From the NCBI GenBank assembly GCA_047972145.1, contig JBKEAI010000248.1, positions 1 to 16,390 on the forward strand: a DNA stretch of 16,390 nucleotides. The letters are read 5' to 3'. Below, in pieces: positions 1-6,737 of the stretch (position 1 is the first letter of the stretch; the number at the start of each line of letters is the position of its first letter). The position numbers and the translations under genes are program-made. Source of the stretch: JAMLGJ01 sp047972145 (GTDB taxonomy: Bacteria > Actinomycetota > Acidimicrobiia > Acidimicrobiales > Microtrichaceae). The notes beneath the pieces were generated by a model. It was not told the origin of the DNA, searched no databases, and saw only the letters and a program-made list of their open reading frames with translations.

Positions 1-1194
1 AAGATCAGTCACACCGCCTGTCTCCCATGGCTGTTGATGATGCGCATCACAGCGTGACACGGGCTGGTCACAACCTGGGACCACACACCCACCATCACGC
101 ACCCCCAAAGCTGTGCGCTGAGCCGGAGTGAACAAACGACGACGACGCCCCCAATTCAACGGTGAACCCGACGGGTCCACACCGACGGGTTGCAAGAGTG
201 CATCGCAGAGCAACACCGCAGCAGTCGCTGTATCCACAGGCTCACCGTCACCGGTGTGCACCCGGGCGGGTTTGCCATCACGATCCACTGGCAACGTCAC
301 CACAGCTTCGGTCACCGCAGCGGGGCCGTTGGGGTCTGGGTCGGCTCCGCGGCGTAGCAGTTCGATCACAGCGCGTGCCCGCAACTGCTGAACAGTCGGC
401 ATCTCGATACCAGCGGTCTCGCATTCGGTCTTGGCTGTGCGGTACTGGCGATCACATTCGGTGTCGATGATCCGCCGTGCCACCACCGCATCAGCCCCAG
501 TGAGGTCCATCACCAAATGCAGGCTCTGATCGTCTGTTGCCATCGATGCTGTGTTGCGGTCCCCCAGGTCAGGCTCAGGGCCGTCTTCGTCCAACAACTC
601 CACCAGTGCTGTTAGCCAGGCTTTGAAATGGCTGAACCGGTGCCGGCAGGCATAGCTGATGATCTGGTCCTGCACCTCCAACAACGCTGTCTCGACACGG
701 GGGTTGGTCACCGCTGCGACAGCGTCGACATGATCAACAGAAATCCGCCCTTGAGCAAACGCTTCGGCGAGTTGTTCGAAACGCACCAACACCGCACCGA
801 CACGTAGATCACGGGCCACGACCCGGTGCGGTAGATGACAGCGGTTCGCTTTCCACCCCTTCGTACGCAACCCGCGCACCGACTCGGTCACCCCCGTGAC
901 ATCCAACCGGTTGATCGCAAGAGCTGTCACCGCGTCAACCCGGCGACGCACCCCCTCAAGCGTCTCCACCACATCCATCAACTCCCGGCAATCAACGCCC
1001 GCCAGATCCACCCCAGCCACACCATCGAGAGCCTCCAACACCCCCGACACACCCCCGGCCACACCGGCCACAGCGCCGAGGTCGCTATCGGGACTGGGAC
1101 CATCGTCGGTTCCATGGCCCGCAACTCCGACCAGGTCATCCGAACTGGCATCCACCGGCTCGGAATCGTCTGCCTCATTTCCTCTATCGAACAT
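1..1194 (-). CDS. DUF222 / HNH endonuclease domain protein (13E12 type), 3' end cut by window edge
   Basis: The minus-strand frame is open from an ATG at 1194 to base 1 with no stop, giving 398 codons; the C-terminus lies outside the window. The N-terminal part is an acidic low-complexity stretch. From about residue 75 it is a helical DUF222-type region (VRGLRTKGWKANRCHLPHRV, then a VSVDHVDAVAAV-like helix). The end is an HNH/zinc-binding core: RDGGCVVPGCDQPVSRCDAHH, with C370, C374, C382, H385 and H386. The expected final LC..HH part would lie beyond the edge. This family occurs in many copies in actinobacterial genomes (REP13E12 in mycobacteria); its biological role is not established, though HNH folds usually cut nucleic acid. 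The start is uncertain: no clear Shine-Dalgarno is seen, and the frame stays open upstream to about 1290. Codon choice (many GCT, ACA, CAA) looks less GC-rich than the neighbouring genes, hinting at transfer. Confidence 0.85.
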   Translation of the reverse strand, partial: MFDRGNEADDSEPVDASSDDLVGVAGHGTDDGPSPDSDLGAVAGVAGGVSGVLEALDGVAGVDLAGVDCRELMDVVETLEGVRRRVDAVTALAINRLDVTGVTESVRGLRTKGWKANRCHLPHRVVARDLRVGAVLVRFEQLAEAFAQGRISVDHVDAVAAVTNPRVETALLEVQDQIISYACRHRFSHFKAWLTALVELLDEDGPEPDLGDRNTASMATDDQSLHLVMDLTGADAVVARRIIDTECDRQYRTAKTECETAGIEMPTVQQLRARAVIELLRRGADPDPNGPAAVTEAVVTLPVDRDGKPARVHTGDGEPVDTATAAVLLCDALLQPVGVDPSGSPLNWGRRRRLFTPAQRTALGVRDGGCVVPGCDQPVSRCDAHHQQPWETGGVTDL

Positions 1195-1247
1195 ACATTC
1201 GAGTGTCGCGCAGGGGTGCGACACGACCGACAACTCGGGTTGGCCAT

Positions 1248-1512
1248 CTAGTCGAGAACGTCGATCGGTCTCCAAGGATGAAGGACTTCACCGCTGGCCA
1301 AATCGAGCGTGAAGTAGTGACCCTGACCCGGTTGGTCGAAACGACGATCGATCGGGCTTCTCGTGAGGTGGCAGTACCAGAGCGTGCCAACTGCTCCGTG
1401 ACCTACCACGGCTACGTCGTGCGTAGATCCTGGACGAGGAGCGGTGCAAGACCGTCGATGATCCGGCATTGGGCGTCCACCGCCCGCTCCCACGTGCGGG
1501 CGACGACCTCGG
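1248..1512 (-). pseudogene. C-terminal remnant of a histidine phosphatase (phosphoglycerate mutase-like) gene, frameshifted
   Basis: Read on the minus strand, one frame gives ARTWERAVDAQCRIIDGLA followed by PLLVQD and a stop at 1414-1412. A second frame takes over at about 1424-1415 and gives HDVAVVGHGAVGTLWYCHL, SPIDRRFDQPGQGHYF and VLHPWRPID up to a TAG at 1250-1248. Together these match the C-terminal half of branch-1 histidine phosphatases, including the second catalytic His (GHG) and the IDRRxDQPGxGHY block. A 1-2 base indel separates the two parts. The N-terminal RHG motif is absent: about 100 bases further upstream lies scpA on the other strand. In-frame reading continues upstream of 1512 to about 1600, but I cannot match it to the family. 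I infer a dead gene, truncated at its 5' end by rearrangement next to scpA. A sequencing error could explain the frameshift but not the missing N-terminus. Confidence 0.7.
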
Positions 1513-1605
1513 TCGAGGTGCTGGTGACTGAAGCGGACCAGGGATCGGAGGGAGCAGTCGCGAACGTTGAAATGACAAGGGTGTAACTCTGCGTACTGCC
1601 TGCGC

Positions 1606-1611
1606 TAGAGT
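1606..1611 (+). promoter_or_regulatory. Candidate leaderless -10 box for scpA (TAGAGT)
   Basis: TAGAGT fits TANNNT and is followed by exactly six bases before the GTG start of scpA at 1618, so transcription would begin at or next to the start codon. TGTAAC at 1582-1587, 18 bases upstream, is a weak -35 candidate. No Shine-Dalgarno sequence precedes the GTG, which supports leaderless translation. Confidence 0.5.
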
Positions 1612-1617
1612 CGTTGC

Positions 1618-2397
1618 GTGGCCTACGACGTGCAGACGCCGGTCTTCGAGGGACCCTTCGACCTGCTGTTGCACCTGATCCTCCGTGAGCAGGTGGACCT
1701 CTACGAGGTGTCGCTCGTGACCATCGTCGACGGCTACCTGTCTCATCTCGAGACGATGGACACCCTCGATCTCGAGGTGGCCACGGAGTTTCTCCTGATC
1801 GCTGCCACCCTGGTCGAGCTCAAGACCAAGCGCCTCCTACCCGAGGATCCCGACGTCGACCTGGACGACGAGTTGGCGCTGTGGGAGGAGCGGGATCTGC
1901 TCCTCGCTCGGTTGCTCGAATGCAAGACCTTCAAGGACGCCGCCAAGATGCTCGCGGGGTTGCACAACTCCGCCGCCCGCTCGGTACCCCGACGAACCGG
2001 TCCCGACGAGCGCTATGTGGAGCTCACTCCCGACCTACTCGAAGGGGTGACCCCCGAGGATCTACGCCGGGCCTTCATCAAGGCCACCGCCCCCAAGGCC
2101 GTGGCGCGGATCGACCTGTTCCACGTCGCACCGATCAAGGTGTCGGTCATGGACACCGTGGCGGATCTGTGCCGGGAGCTTCCACACCTTCGACGGGCTT
2201 CCTTCCGTGAGCTGACCTCCCAGCTCGTCGAGCGCATGGAGGTCATCGTTCACTTCCTCGCGGTCCTCGAGCTGTTCAAGCAGGGTCTGGTCGACCTGCG
2301 CCAACCCGACACCTTCGGCGACATCGAGGTGCACTGGTGCGGACCCGAGGCCCTCGGTGCGGACGATCTCGAGCTGGTGGACGCATATGACGGCTGA
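1618..2397 (+). CDS. scpA: Segregation and condensation protein A (ScpA, kleisin)
   Basis: ScpA is the kleisin that bridges the SMC heads and, with ScpB, forms the bacterial condensin needed for chromosome compaction and segregation. The 259-residue product starts with the family's most conserved block: PVFEGPFDLLLHLILREQVD (about residues 8-27), then LYEVSLVTIVDGYLSHL, and the helix VATEFLLIAATLVELKTKRLLPE that contacts SMC. The C-terminal part (about residues 160-245) reads as the winged helix that closes on SMC. Length is normal. A GTG start at 1618 is chosen because the conserved region begins a few residues later and a -10-like box stands immediately upstream. scpB overlaps its last 11 bases, so translation is probably coupled. 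The parA gene that often precedes scpA is not here; a decayed phosphatase gene is found instead. Confidence 0.96.
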   Translation: MAYDVQTPVFEGPFDLLLHLILREQVDLYEVSLVTIVDGYLSHLETMDTLDLEVATEFLLIAATLVELKTKRLLPEDPDVDLDDELALWEERDLLLARLLECKTFKDAAKMLAGLHNSAARSVPRRTGPDERYVELTPDLLEGVTPEDLRRAFIKATAPKAVARIDLFHVAPIKVSVMDTVADLCRELPHLRRASFRELTSQLVERMEVIVHFLAVLELFKQGLVDLRQPDTFGDIEVHWCGPEALGADDLELVDAYDG

Positions 2398-3088
2398 TGG
2401 CGACAAGACCGGGGAGCTTCGCCGGATCCTCGAAGCGATACTGATGGTTGCCGAGAATCCAGTCGAGGTGCGCCTACTCGGTGAGCTCACCGAGGTCGCT
2501 CCAGCGAAGGTCGCCGAGGTCCTCGCGGAGATGTCGCGCGCCTACGAGGAGGAGTTCCGCGGATTCGTGCTGGTCGAGGTCGCCGGAGGCTGGCGCTTCC
2601 AGAGCGACGTGTGGGCGGCACCCTATGTGGAGCGCTTCGTGCTCACCGGCCAATCAGCGAGGCTCTCTGCTGCGGCTCTCGAAACGCTTGCGATCATCGC
2701 CTACAAGCAGCCGATCAGCCGAGCCCAGGTGGCCGCGATCCGTGGGGTGAACGTCGACGGGGTGATCCGCACGCTCAGCCAGCGGGGCTACATAGCCGAG
2801 GTCGGCCAGGATCCGGGCCCCGGCCAGGCCAGCCTGTTCGGCACCACCTCCTCCTTCCTCGAACGGCTCGGCATGAACACCCTCGATGAACTCCCTTCGT
2901 TGGGCGACTTCATCCCCGATGCCGGAGTGGTCGAACTGCTCGAGCACGGACTCCGCTTGGAGGCGGAACCAGACGATTCGGGCGACCCGGGTGGGGCTCC
3001 ACCCGACGAGGCAGGCGGGGGGCCCACCGACCGAGAGGTTGCGACCGACGCGGCCGATCCTGCCGAAGAGGTCGAAACCTCGCGGTGA
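2387..3088 (+). CDS. scpB: Segregation and condensation protein B (ScpB)
   Basis: ScpB is the winged-helix partner that dimerises and binds the ScpA kleisin in the SMC-ScpAB complex. Seen here: an N-terminal winged helix (LRRILEAILMVAENPV, residues about 8-23, to GGWRFQSDVWAAPYVERF) and a second one with SARLSAAALETLAIIAYKQP, ISRAQVAAIRGVNVDGVIRT and LSQRGYIAEVGQ, which is diagnostic for ScpB. It ends with an acidic, Gly/Pro-rich low-complexity tail of about 45 residues after HGLRLEAEPDD, probably disordered. The ATG at 2387 is preferred over an upstream in-frame GTG at 2357 because it overlaps the scpA stop by 11 bases and starts just before the conserved helix. The GTG of the next gene overlaps the stop (GTGA, 3085-3088). 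Product 233 residues, a normal size apart from the tail. Confidence 0.95.
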   Translation: MTADGDKTGELRRILEAILMVAENPVEVRLLGELTEVAPAKVAEVLAEMSRAYEEEFRGFVLVEVAGGWRFQSDVWAAPYVERFVLTGQSARLSAAALETLAIIAYKQPISRAQVAAIRGVNVDGVIRTLSQRGYIAEVGQDPGPGQASLFGTTSSFLERLGMNTLDELPSLGDFIPDAGVVELLEHGLRLEAEPDDSGDPGGAPPDEAGGGPTDREVATDAADPAEEVETSR

Positions 3089-3855
3089 GCACTCCGCTGG
3101 ATCCTCCCAGCGGGGACCACGACGGCGTTCGGCTCCAGAAGGTGCTCGCCCGAGCGGGGTTGGGCAGCCGTCGGAACTGCGAGGAGATGATCGCCGACGG
3201 TCGGGTTACGGTGAACGGCCAGGTAGCGGTACTCGGTCGTCGTGTCGATCCGTCATCGGACGATATTGCGCTCGACGGTACTCCCATCTCTGTGGATCCA
3301 GCAGCGGTCTACAGGCTGCTCAACAAGCCGTCGGGGGTGGTGAGCACCGTGACCGACACCCACGGCCGTCCGACGGTTACCGACCTGGTCCCCTCCGAAC
3401 CCCCCGTTCACCCGGTGGGTCGCCTCGACATGGACACCGAGGGCCTGCTGCTGCTCACCAACGACGGTGGGCTGACCCACCGGCTGACCCATCCGCGATT
3501 CGGCGTTCCCAAGGAGTACCTCGCACAGGTGAAGGGCATGCCTTCGCGCGCAGCGGTGAGGGCGCTACGTGAAGGTATCGAGCTCGATGACGGGCCGACC
3601 GCTCCGGCGAAGGTGTCCCTGCGCTCGGAGAACCTGCTGAGGATCACGATCCACGAAGGTCGCAACCGTCAGGTGCGGCGCATGTGCGAGGCCGTCGGAC
3701 ACCCCGTGGAGCGGCTCGTGCGGACCCGGATCGGTCCCTTGCGGGACCCCGACCTCGCCCCCGGTGAGTGGCGGGACCTGACCTTGGAGGAGCTGCGTTC
3801 CCTCGAGCGGGAGGTGGCGCAAAGCAAGTCCGATCCCGAGCGTGGTGGGCGGTAG
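3085..3855 (+). CDS. rluB: RluB/RsuA-family 23S (or 16S) rRNA pseudouridine synthase
   Basis: It isomerises a uridine to pseudouridine in rRNA. The order is an S4 RNA-binding domain (residues about 15-62: VRLQKVLARAGLGSRRNCEE, MIADGRVTVNG) followed by the RsuA-type catalytic domain. The latter has LLNKPSGVVSTVTD, the catalytic motif GRLDMDTEGLLLLTNDG (Asp115), the RLTHPRFGVPKEYLAQV block and the C-terminal EGRNRQVRRMCEAVGHPV. By analogy with similar actinobacterial and Bacillus genes after scpAB, the target is probably the RluB site in 23S rRNA, but sequence alone does not separate RluB from RsuA or RluF. The GTG start overlaps the scpB stop by 4 bases, so this is the third gene of the scp operon. 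Its TAG stop (3853-3855) forms the first half of a putative -10 box for aroH. The 256-residue length is typical. Confidence 0.93.
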   Translation: MSTPLDPPSGDHDGVRLQKVLARAGLGSRRNCEEMIADGRVTVNGQVAVLGRRVDPSSDDIALDGTPISVDPAAVYRLLNKPSGVVSTVTDTHGRPTVTDLVPSEPPVHPVGRLDMDTEGLLLLTNDGGLTHRLTHPRFGVPKEYLAQVKGMPSRAAVRALREGIELDDGPTAPAKVSLRSENLLRITIHEGRNRQVRRMCEAVGHPVERLVRTRIGPLRDPDLAPGEWRDLTLEELRSLEREVAQSKSDPERGGR

Positions 3856-3858
3856 CCT
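3853..3858 (+). promoter_or_regulatory. Candidate leaderless -10 box for aroH (TAGCCT), overlapping the rluB stop codon
   Basis: TAGCCT lies seven bases before the ATG at 3866. Its first three bases are the stop codon of the preceding pseudouridine synthase gene. The same hexamer occurs before ispH on the other strand at the same spacing. No Shine-Dalgarno is present before the ATG. I see no convincing -35. Confidence 0.4.
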
Positions 3859-3865
3859 CGGCGCG

Positions 3866-4246
3866 ATGCCTGACGACACCCCCCGGGCGGTGCGTGCCCT
3901 CCGAGGTGCCACCACGCTCGACATCGACGACGAACCACACCTGGTGGAACGGGTCACGGCCTTGCTCAGCGAGATGTTGTCGCGCAACGACGTGGGCCAC
4001 GACGACCTGATCTCGATCGTGTTCACGGCCACCGACGACGTGCACTGCGCGTTCCCGGCGCTCGCCGCGCGCAGGATGGGCCTCGGCGACGTTCCGCTGC
4101 TGTGCGCCCGTGAACTCGAGATCGACGGTGCAACCCCGCGCTGTGTGCGGGTGCTGATGCACCTCAACACCCGCCTCAGTCGTTCCGAGATGCGCCACGT
4201 ATACCTCGAAGGCGCCCGGGGCCTGCGCGACGACCTACCCGAATGA
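3866..4246 (+). CDS. aroH: Chorismate mutase, monofunctional AroH class
   Basis: It rearranges chorismate to prephenate, the entry to tyrosine and phenylalanine. The 126-residue product matches the trimeric Bacillus subtilis-type AroH rather than the helical AroQ type. VRALRGATTLDID carries the conserved Arg13 (Arg7 of the B. subtilis enzyme). LLCARELEIDG has Glu83 (Glu78), PRCVRVLMHLNT has Arg95 (Arg90), and RHVYLEGARGLRDDL has Tyr113 (Tyr108). All four key active-site residues are therefore present. The ATG at 3866 is preferred over the upstream GTG at 3842, because the latter lies inside the rluB coding end and the domain begins only at residue 8. It overlaps tyrA by 4 bases (ATGA, 4243-4246), so the two enzymes acting in sequence are probably translated together. 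Confidence 0.93.
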   Translation: MPDDTPRAVRALRGATTLDIDDEPHLVERVTALLSEMLSRNDVGHDDLISIVFTATDDVHCAFPALAARRMGLGDVPLLCARELEIDGATPRCVRVLMHLNTRLSRSEMRHVYLEGARGLRDDLPE

Positions 4247-5349
4247 GTCGCCCGGACGCGTCGAGCGATGCATCGGCGAACCAGTCGAGCCGACGCGCGG
4301 CTGTCATCGGAACCGGCCTGATAGGTGGTTCCCTGGCCGCCGCGCTGCGCCGGCAGGGGTGGCACGTGACGGGCACCGACGAGGACGGTCCGAGCCTCGC
4401 CCGGGCAGTCGAACTGGGGCTGCTGGACGCGACCGGAGTGGATCCCGATGCCGCGGTGACCTTCATCGCCACACCGGTGGGAACAGTGCCCCAACTGGCA
4501 CGTCAGGCCCTCGAACGAGGCGGTGTGGTCAGCGACGTAGGAAGCGTGAAGGGCCCGGTGGTCGATGCGGTGGGCGATCCGCGGTTCGTGGGTGGCCACC
4601 CGATGGCAGGTTCCGAGGCGCTCGGCGTGGACGGCGCGACGCCCGAGCTGTTCTCCGGCGCGACTTGGGTGCTCACCCCGACCGATCGGACCGACCCGGA
4701 TGCGCTGTCCCTCGTGCACGGAATCGTGCGCTCCCTGGGCGCGGATGTGCTCACGATGGACCCGATCCAACACGACCACGTGGTGGCGACGGTCTCGCAT
4801 GTTCCGCACCTGACCGCAGCGACGCTGATGTCGGTGGCTGATGACCGTTCGGTGTCGAACGTAGCTCTCAAGCGCCTCGCTGCCGGGGGGTTCCGGGACA
4901 TGACCCGGATCGCCGCAGGTGATCCGGGGATCTGGATCGACATCTGTGCGGACAACCGCGATGCGATCCTCGAGGTCTTCGACGGGCTCATCGAATCTCT
5001 GGGCGACATGCGTTCTGTGGTTGCCGATCGGCGATACGACGACCTGGAGCTCCGCCTGCGTAGGGCGCAACAGGCTCGTCGCAACCTTCCCTCCGGCGCT
5101 CCGGATCCAGAGGAGCTCGTCGAGGTGCATGTCGAAGTCACCGATCGGCCGGGCGAGCTTGCGGCTGTTACGAACCTGGCCACGACCATGGACGTGAACG
5201 TGTACGACATAGAGGTCACCCACGCGGCCGGTGGTGCACCGGCCGCCCTGATCCTCGTCGTGGCCGACGACGTGGCCGACGACTTCGCCGAGGCCCTCAC
5301 GGAGTCCGATCGCAGGGTCACCAGACGCCCCCTCGGCGACGGCTCGTGA
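4243..5349 (+). CDS. tyrA: Prephenate dehydrogenase with C-terminal ACT domain
   Basis: It oxidatively decarboxylates prephenate to 4-hydroxyphenylpyruvate (tyrosine branch) with NAD(P). The 368-residue protein has a Rossmann nucleotide-binding motif AAVIGTGLIGGSLAAALRRQ (GTGLIGGS at about 23-30). Asp48 follows beta-2 (TGTDEDGPS), compatible with NAD preference. VSDVGSVKGPVVDAV and GGHPMAGSEALG (His119) follow, then the helical dimerisation domain with QHDHVVATVSHVPHLTA, containing the catalytic-site His. The last ~75 residues (about 292-365, EVHVEVTDRPGELAAVTNLA) form an ACT domain, the usual site for tyrosine feedback inhibition; this is inferred from the family. The start overlaps the aroH stop (ATGA) and its own stop overlaps the aroA GTG (GTGA), so aroH-tyrA-aroA form a coupled set. 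The antisense strand is also open for long stretches, as is common in GC-rich genes. Confidence 0.94.
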   Translation: MSRPDASSDASANQSSRRAAVIGTGLIGGSLAAALRRQGWHVTGTDEDGPSLARAVELGLLDATGVDPDAAVTFIATPVGTVPQLARQALERGGVVSDVGSVKGPVVDAVGDPRFVGGHPMAGSEALGVDGATPELFSGATWVLTPTDRTDPDALSLVHGIVRSLGADVLTMDPIQHDHVVATVSHVPHLTAATLMSVADDRSVSNVALKRLAAGGFRDMTRIAAGDPGIWIDICADNRDAILEVFDGLIESLGDMRSVVADRRYDDLELRLRRAQQARRNLPSGAPDPEELVEVHVEVTDRPGELAAVTNLATTMDVNVYDIEVTHAAGGAPAALILVVADDVADDFAEALTESDRRVTRRPLGDGS

Positions 5350-6728
5350 ATCGCCTCGTAGCGGGGTCGCTCCGTGCTCTGCCTGATCCGCTGGAGGTTC
5401 ACGGCCTGACCGCCCCTGCGCGGGCGACCGTGCAACTGCCGGGGTCGAAGTCGATCACCAACCGGGCGCTCGTGTGCGCCGCGCTGGCGGACGGCCGGAC
5501 CTGCATCACCGGTGCGCTCGACTCCGAGGACACCGATGCCATGGCCGGCTGCCTCAGGGCGCTGGGTGTGTCGGTCACCGGGTCGGTGGACCCCCGTGGT
5601 GTGGAGACCGGCAACGTGACGCTCACGGTGCAGGGGAGTGCGGGACACCTCGGCGGCGCCGGTGGCAACGCACCGGAACCTGGCCTGCCGCCGGGGATGC
5701 TCGACGCCCGCCTGTCGGGGACCACGTCGCGTTTCGTCGCTCCCCTCGCCGCCCTGTCCGGCGGCTCGGTGCTGCTCGACGGTGCCGGCCCTCTGAGGGA
5801 GCGCCCGATGGCCGACCTGTTCGACGCGCTCGGAGCACTCGGCGGGGTCGTGGAGCCCCTCGGAGTGCCCGGCCACCTGCCGGTGCTGATCGACGGCGGA
5901 GCGGCGGGCATTCCGGGAGGTTCTGTGACGGTCAGGGGGGACGTCTCCAGCCAGTTCATCAGCGGACTTCTTATGGCCGGGCCGGTGATGGCGCAAGGAC
6001 TCAGCGTCGAGTTGGACGGACCGTTGGTGTCACGGCCGTATGTGTCGATGACCATCGATGTCATGCGCTCCTTCGGTGCGGACGTCGAGGCGAGCGACGA
6101 CCTGTCGAGGATCTCGGTAGTGCCGAGTGGATACCGCGCACTGGAGGAGTACGCGGTGGAGCCCGATGCCTCAGCGGCGTCGTACTTCTTCGCGCTGGCC
6201 GCAGGTGGTGGGGGCGAGGTTCGTGTGGAAGGCCTCGGGGAGACCTCGTTGCAAGGTGACCTGGGATTCGTCGGTGTGCTCGCGGCGATGGGTGCGCAGA
6301 TCGAGCGCGGGACGCACCACACGACGGTTCGTGGCACGGGAGAGTTGCACGGGGTGGAGGTGGACATGGTGGACATCTCCGACACCGTCCCGACCCTCGC
6401 CGCGCTGGCACCGATGGCTGAGGGCCCAACCACGATCGGCGGGGTCGGTTTCGTGAGGGGCAAGGAGACCGACAGGATCTCCTCGGTGGTGACCGAGCTC
6501 AACCGGCTCGGCATCGATGCCGAGGAGCACGACGACGGGCTTGTGGTGCGACCCGGGCGCCCGAACGGGCAGGTCGTGAGAACCTACGACGACCACCGCA
6601 TGGCGATGAGCTTCGCCGTGCTGGGCCTGCTCGCCGGTGGGGTGTCGATAGCGGACCCCGGATGTGTCGCCAAGACGTTCCCCGGATTCTGGGACGCGGT
6701 AGCACGGCTGCACCCCTCCGGTTCCTAG
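5346..6728 (+). CDS. aroA: 3-phosphoshikimate 1-carboxyvinyltransferase (EPSP synthase)
   Basis: It transfers the enolpyruvyl group of PEP to shikimate-3-phosphate, the sixth step of the shikimate pathway. Hallmarks: LPGSKSITNRALVCAALADG (from residue 31, Lys/Ser/Arg of the S3P/PEP site), LSGTTSRFVAPLAALSGG, DGAGPLRERPM, SSQFISGLLMAGPV, PDASAASYFFALAA, MVDISDTVPTLAALAPMAEG, RGKETDRI and YDDHRMAMSFAVLG. All of these belong to the family core. It has 460 residues, slightly longer than the usual 430, because of an N-terminal extension of about 20 residues and a Gly-rich insertion (GHLGGAGGNAPEPG). The GTG start at 5346 overlaps the tyrA stop by 4 bases. The TAG stop (6726-6728) forms half of a TAGGAT box ahead of cmk. 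The LPGSKS loop does not by itself decide glyphosate sensitivity class. Confidence 0.96.
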   Translation: MNRLVAGSLRALPDPLEVHGLTAPARATVQLPGSKSITNRALVCAALADGRTCITGALDSEDTDAMAGCLRALGVSVTGSVDPRGVETGNVTLTVQGSAGHLGGAGGNAPEPGLPPGMLDARLSGTTSRFVAPLAALSGGSVLLDGAGPLRERPMADLFDALGALGGVVEPLGVPGHLPVLIDGGAAGIPGGSVTVRGDVSSQFISGLLMAGPVMAQGLSVELDGPLVSRPYVSMTIDVMRSFGADVEASDDLSRISVVPSGYRALEEYAVEPDASAASYFFALAAGGGGEVRVEGLGETSLQGDLGFVGVLAAMGAQIERGTHHTTVRGTGELHGVEVDMVDISDTVPTLAALAPMAEGPTTIGGVGFVRGKETDRISSVVTELNRLGIDAEEHDDGLVVRPGRPNGQVVRTYDDHRMAMSFAVLGLLAGGVSIADPGCVAKTFPGFWDAVARLHPSGS

Positions 6729-6731
6729 GAT
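6726..6731 (+). promoter_or_regulatory. Candidate leaderless -10 box for cmk (TAGGAT), overlapping the aroA stop codon
   Basis: TAGGAT is followed by exactly six bases and then the cmk ATG at 6738, and no Shine-Dalgarno is visible. Its first three bases are the aroA TAG stop. It could let cmk-plsC be transcribed separately from the aromatic genes. The spacing and position repeat the pattern seen before aroH. Confidence 0.45.
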
Positions 6732-6737
6732 GACCCG

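Noticed and set aside
1..120. Apparent frameshift in the HNH motif of the DUF222 gene
   Set aside because: On careful re-reading of the reverse complement the frame is continuous through GGCVVPGCDQP to the window edge; there is no frameshift.
978..1247. 89-codon minus-strand frame starting MANPSCRSCR, with CxxC-like pattern
   Set aside because: It overlaps the DUF222 gene in another frame on the same strand; the DUF222 frame is longer and carries the family motifs.
1203..1586. 127-codon plus-strand frame before scpA
   Set aside because: It opposes the histidine-phosphatase remnant, whose family motifs on the minus strand explain the sequence better; no recognisable domain on the plus strand.
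3565..5223. Long minus-strand open frame of over 550 codons opposite rluB-aroH-tyrA
   Set aside because: It lies antisense to three clearly recognised enzymes, has no family-like motifs and a composition rich in Arg/His/Gly; it is the antisense openness expected of GC-rich codons.
4503..5996. Long minus-strand open frame opposite tyrA and aroA
   Set aside because: Shadow of tyrA/aroA; Arg/Ser/Pro-rich, without motifs.
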